A DNA stretch of 7,229 bases from contig CAZJNX010000221.1 of the NCBI GenBank assembly GCA_964547415.1, forward strand, positions 1 through 7,229, written 5' to 3'. Under the pieces are notes generated by a model. That model did not search any database and was not told where the DNA came from. It saw only the letters and a list, made by a program, of their open reading frames with translations. Made by a program: the position numbers and the translations under genes. Of the stretch, positions 6,721 to 7,229 are shown one piece after another. The number at the start of each line of letters is the position of its first letter. Position 1 is the first letter of the stretch. Origin of the DNA: CAZJNX01 sp964547415 (GTDB taxonomy: Bacteria; Pseudomonadota; Alphaproteobacteria; Rhizobiales; Amorphaceae).

Positions 6721-7229
6721 ATGAACTTCTCAGACCTCGGCCTCAGCGACAAGGTGCTCTCCGCCGTCGCGGGCACCGGCTACACGCAACCCACGCCCAT
6801 CCAGGCGCAGGCGATTCCGCACGTGCTCGCCGGCAAGGACGTGCTCGGCCTCGCCCAGACCGGCACGGGCAAGACGGCCTCCTTCGTCCTTCCCATGCTG
6901 TCCCGCCTCGAACGCGGACGTGCGCGCGCCCGGATGCCGCGCACGCTGATCCTGGAGCCGACGCGGGAGCTCGCCGCGCAGGTGGAGGACAGCTTCAAGC
7001 GGTACGGTATCAATCACAAGCTCACCGTGTCCCTGCTCATCGGGGGCGTATCCTTCGGCGAGCAGGACCGCAAGATCGACCGCGGGGCGGACGTCGTGAT
7101 CGCCACGCCCGGGCGCCTGCTCGATCACATCGAGCGCGGCAAGCTGCTCCTGCAGGGCGTCGACATCTTCGTCATCGACGAGGCCGACCGGATGCTCGAC
7201 ATGGGCTTCATCCCCGACATCGAGCGCAT
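6721..7229 (+). CDS. DEAD-box ATP-dependent RNA helicase, 3' end outside the window
   Basis: This is an ATP-driven RNA-unwinding protein of superfamily 2, acting in ribosome assembly or RNA decay and often cold-induced. The 169 residues present hold most of the first RecA-like domain: Q-motif F3 with GYTQPTPIQ (20-28), motif I AQTGTGKT (45-52), motif Ia PTRELAAQ (80-87), the GG of 108-109, motif Ib TPGR (129-132) and motif II DEAD (153-156) followed by RMLDMGF. The SAT motif, second RecA domain and any basic C-terminal tail lie beyond the right edge. ILEPTREL in place of the more usual V-type motif and the lack of an N-terminal extension resemble RhlE-like proteins, but the C-terminal half would be needed to name it. 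The start at ATG 6721 is preceded only by a weak AAAGA; there is no competing in-frame start in front of the Q motif. Confidence 0.95.
   Translation, partial: MNFSDLGLSDKVLSAVAGTGYTQPTPIQAQAIPHVLAGKDVLGLAQTGTGKTASFVLPMLSRLERGRARARMPRTLILEPTRELAAQVEDSFKRYGINHKLTVSLLIGGVSFGEQDRKIDRGADVVIATPGRLLDHIERGKLLLQGVDIFVIDEADRMLDMGFIPDIER

Overview
The base composition is very GC-rich, with coding third positions almost all G or C. The window carries a cbb3-type oxidase, a FixK/FnrL-type regulator with an alphaproteobacterial cysteine spacing (CX2CX7C) and a TRAP-type solute-binding protein. Together these suggest an alphaproteobacterium, perhaps of the Rhizobiales, Rhodobacterales or Rhodospirillales. 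The genus cannot be fixed from the window. Nothing looks like a mobile element, CRISPR array, tRNA or rRNA.

Left part (1-2825), an oxygen-response neighbourhood. ccoN, the catalytic subunit of cbb3 oxidase, reads leftward off the window edge and only its first 357 residues are present. Divergent from it is a hemerythrin-domain protein. A perfect FNR/FixK operator, TTGACCTGAGTCAA (1158-1171), lies between them, and its distance to plausible -10 elements on both sides fits class II activation in both directions. Convergent with the hemerythrin gene is an FnrL-type Crp/Fnr regulator with four candidate iron-sulfur cysteines and the ExxSR recognition helix expected to read exactly this operator. 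The simplest reading is that the regulator senses falling oxygen and switches on both the high-affinity oxidase and the oxygen- or NO-binding hemerythrin.

Middle part (2826-4910), two rightward genes. The first is an orphan TRAP transporter periplasmic binding protein with a signal peptide and no dctQ or dctM next to it. It is followed by a strong hairpin terminator. The second is a single-domain MaoC/hot-dog hydratase of about 170 residues with Asn where (R)-hydratases have the catalytic Asp. It appears to be its own transcription unit.

Right part (4911-7229). A leftward gamma-glutamyltransferase-family enzyme without a signal peptide is convergent with the maoC-like gene. It is divergent from the start of a DEAD-box RNA helicase that runs off the right edge. 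The helicase has a reasonable sigma-70-type promoter in the 188-base divergent gap. These genes look like ordinary chromosomal neighbours and show no evident functional link to the oxygen-response block.

I found no clearly new system. The most interesting item is the symmetric FNR operator pairing cbb3 oxidase with a hemerythrin next to the gene for the likely regulator.
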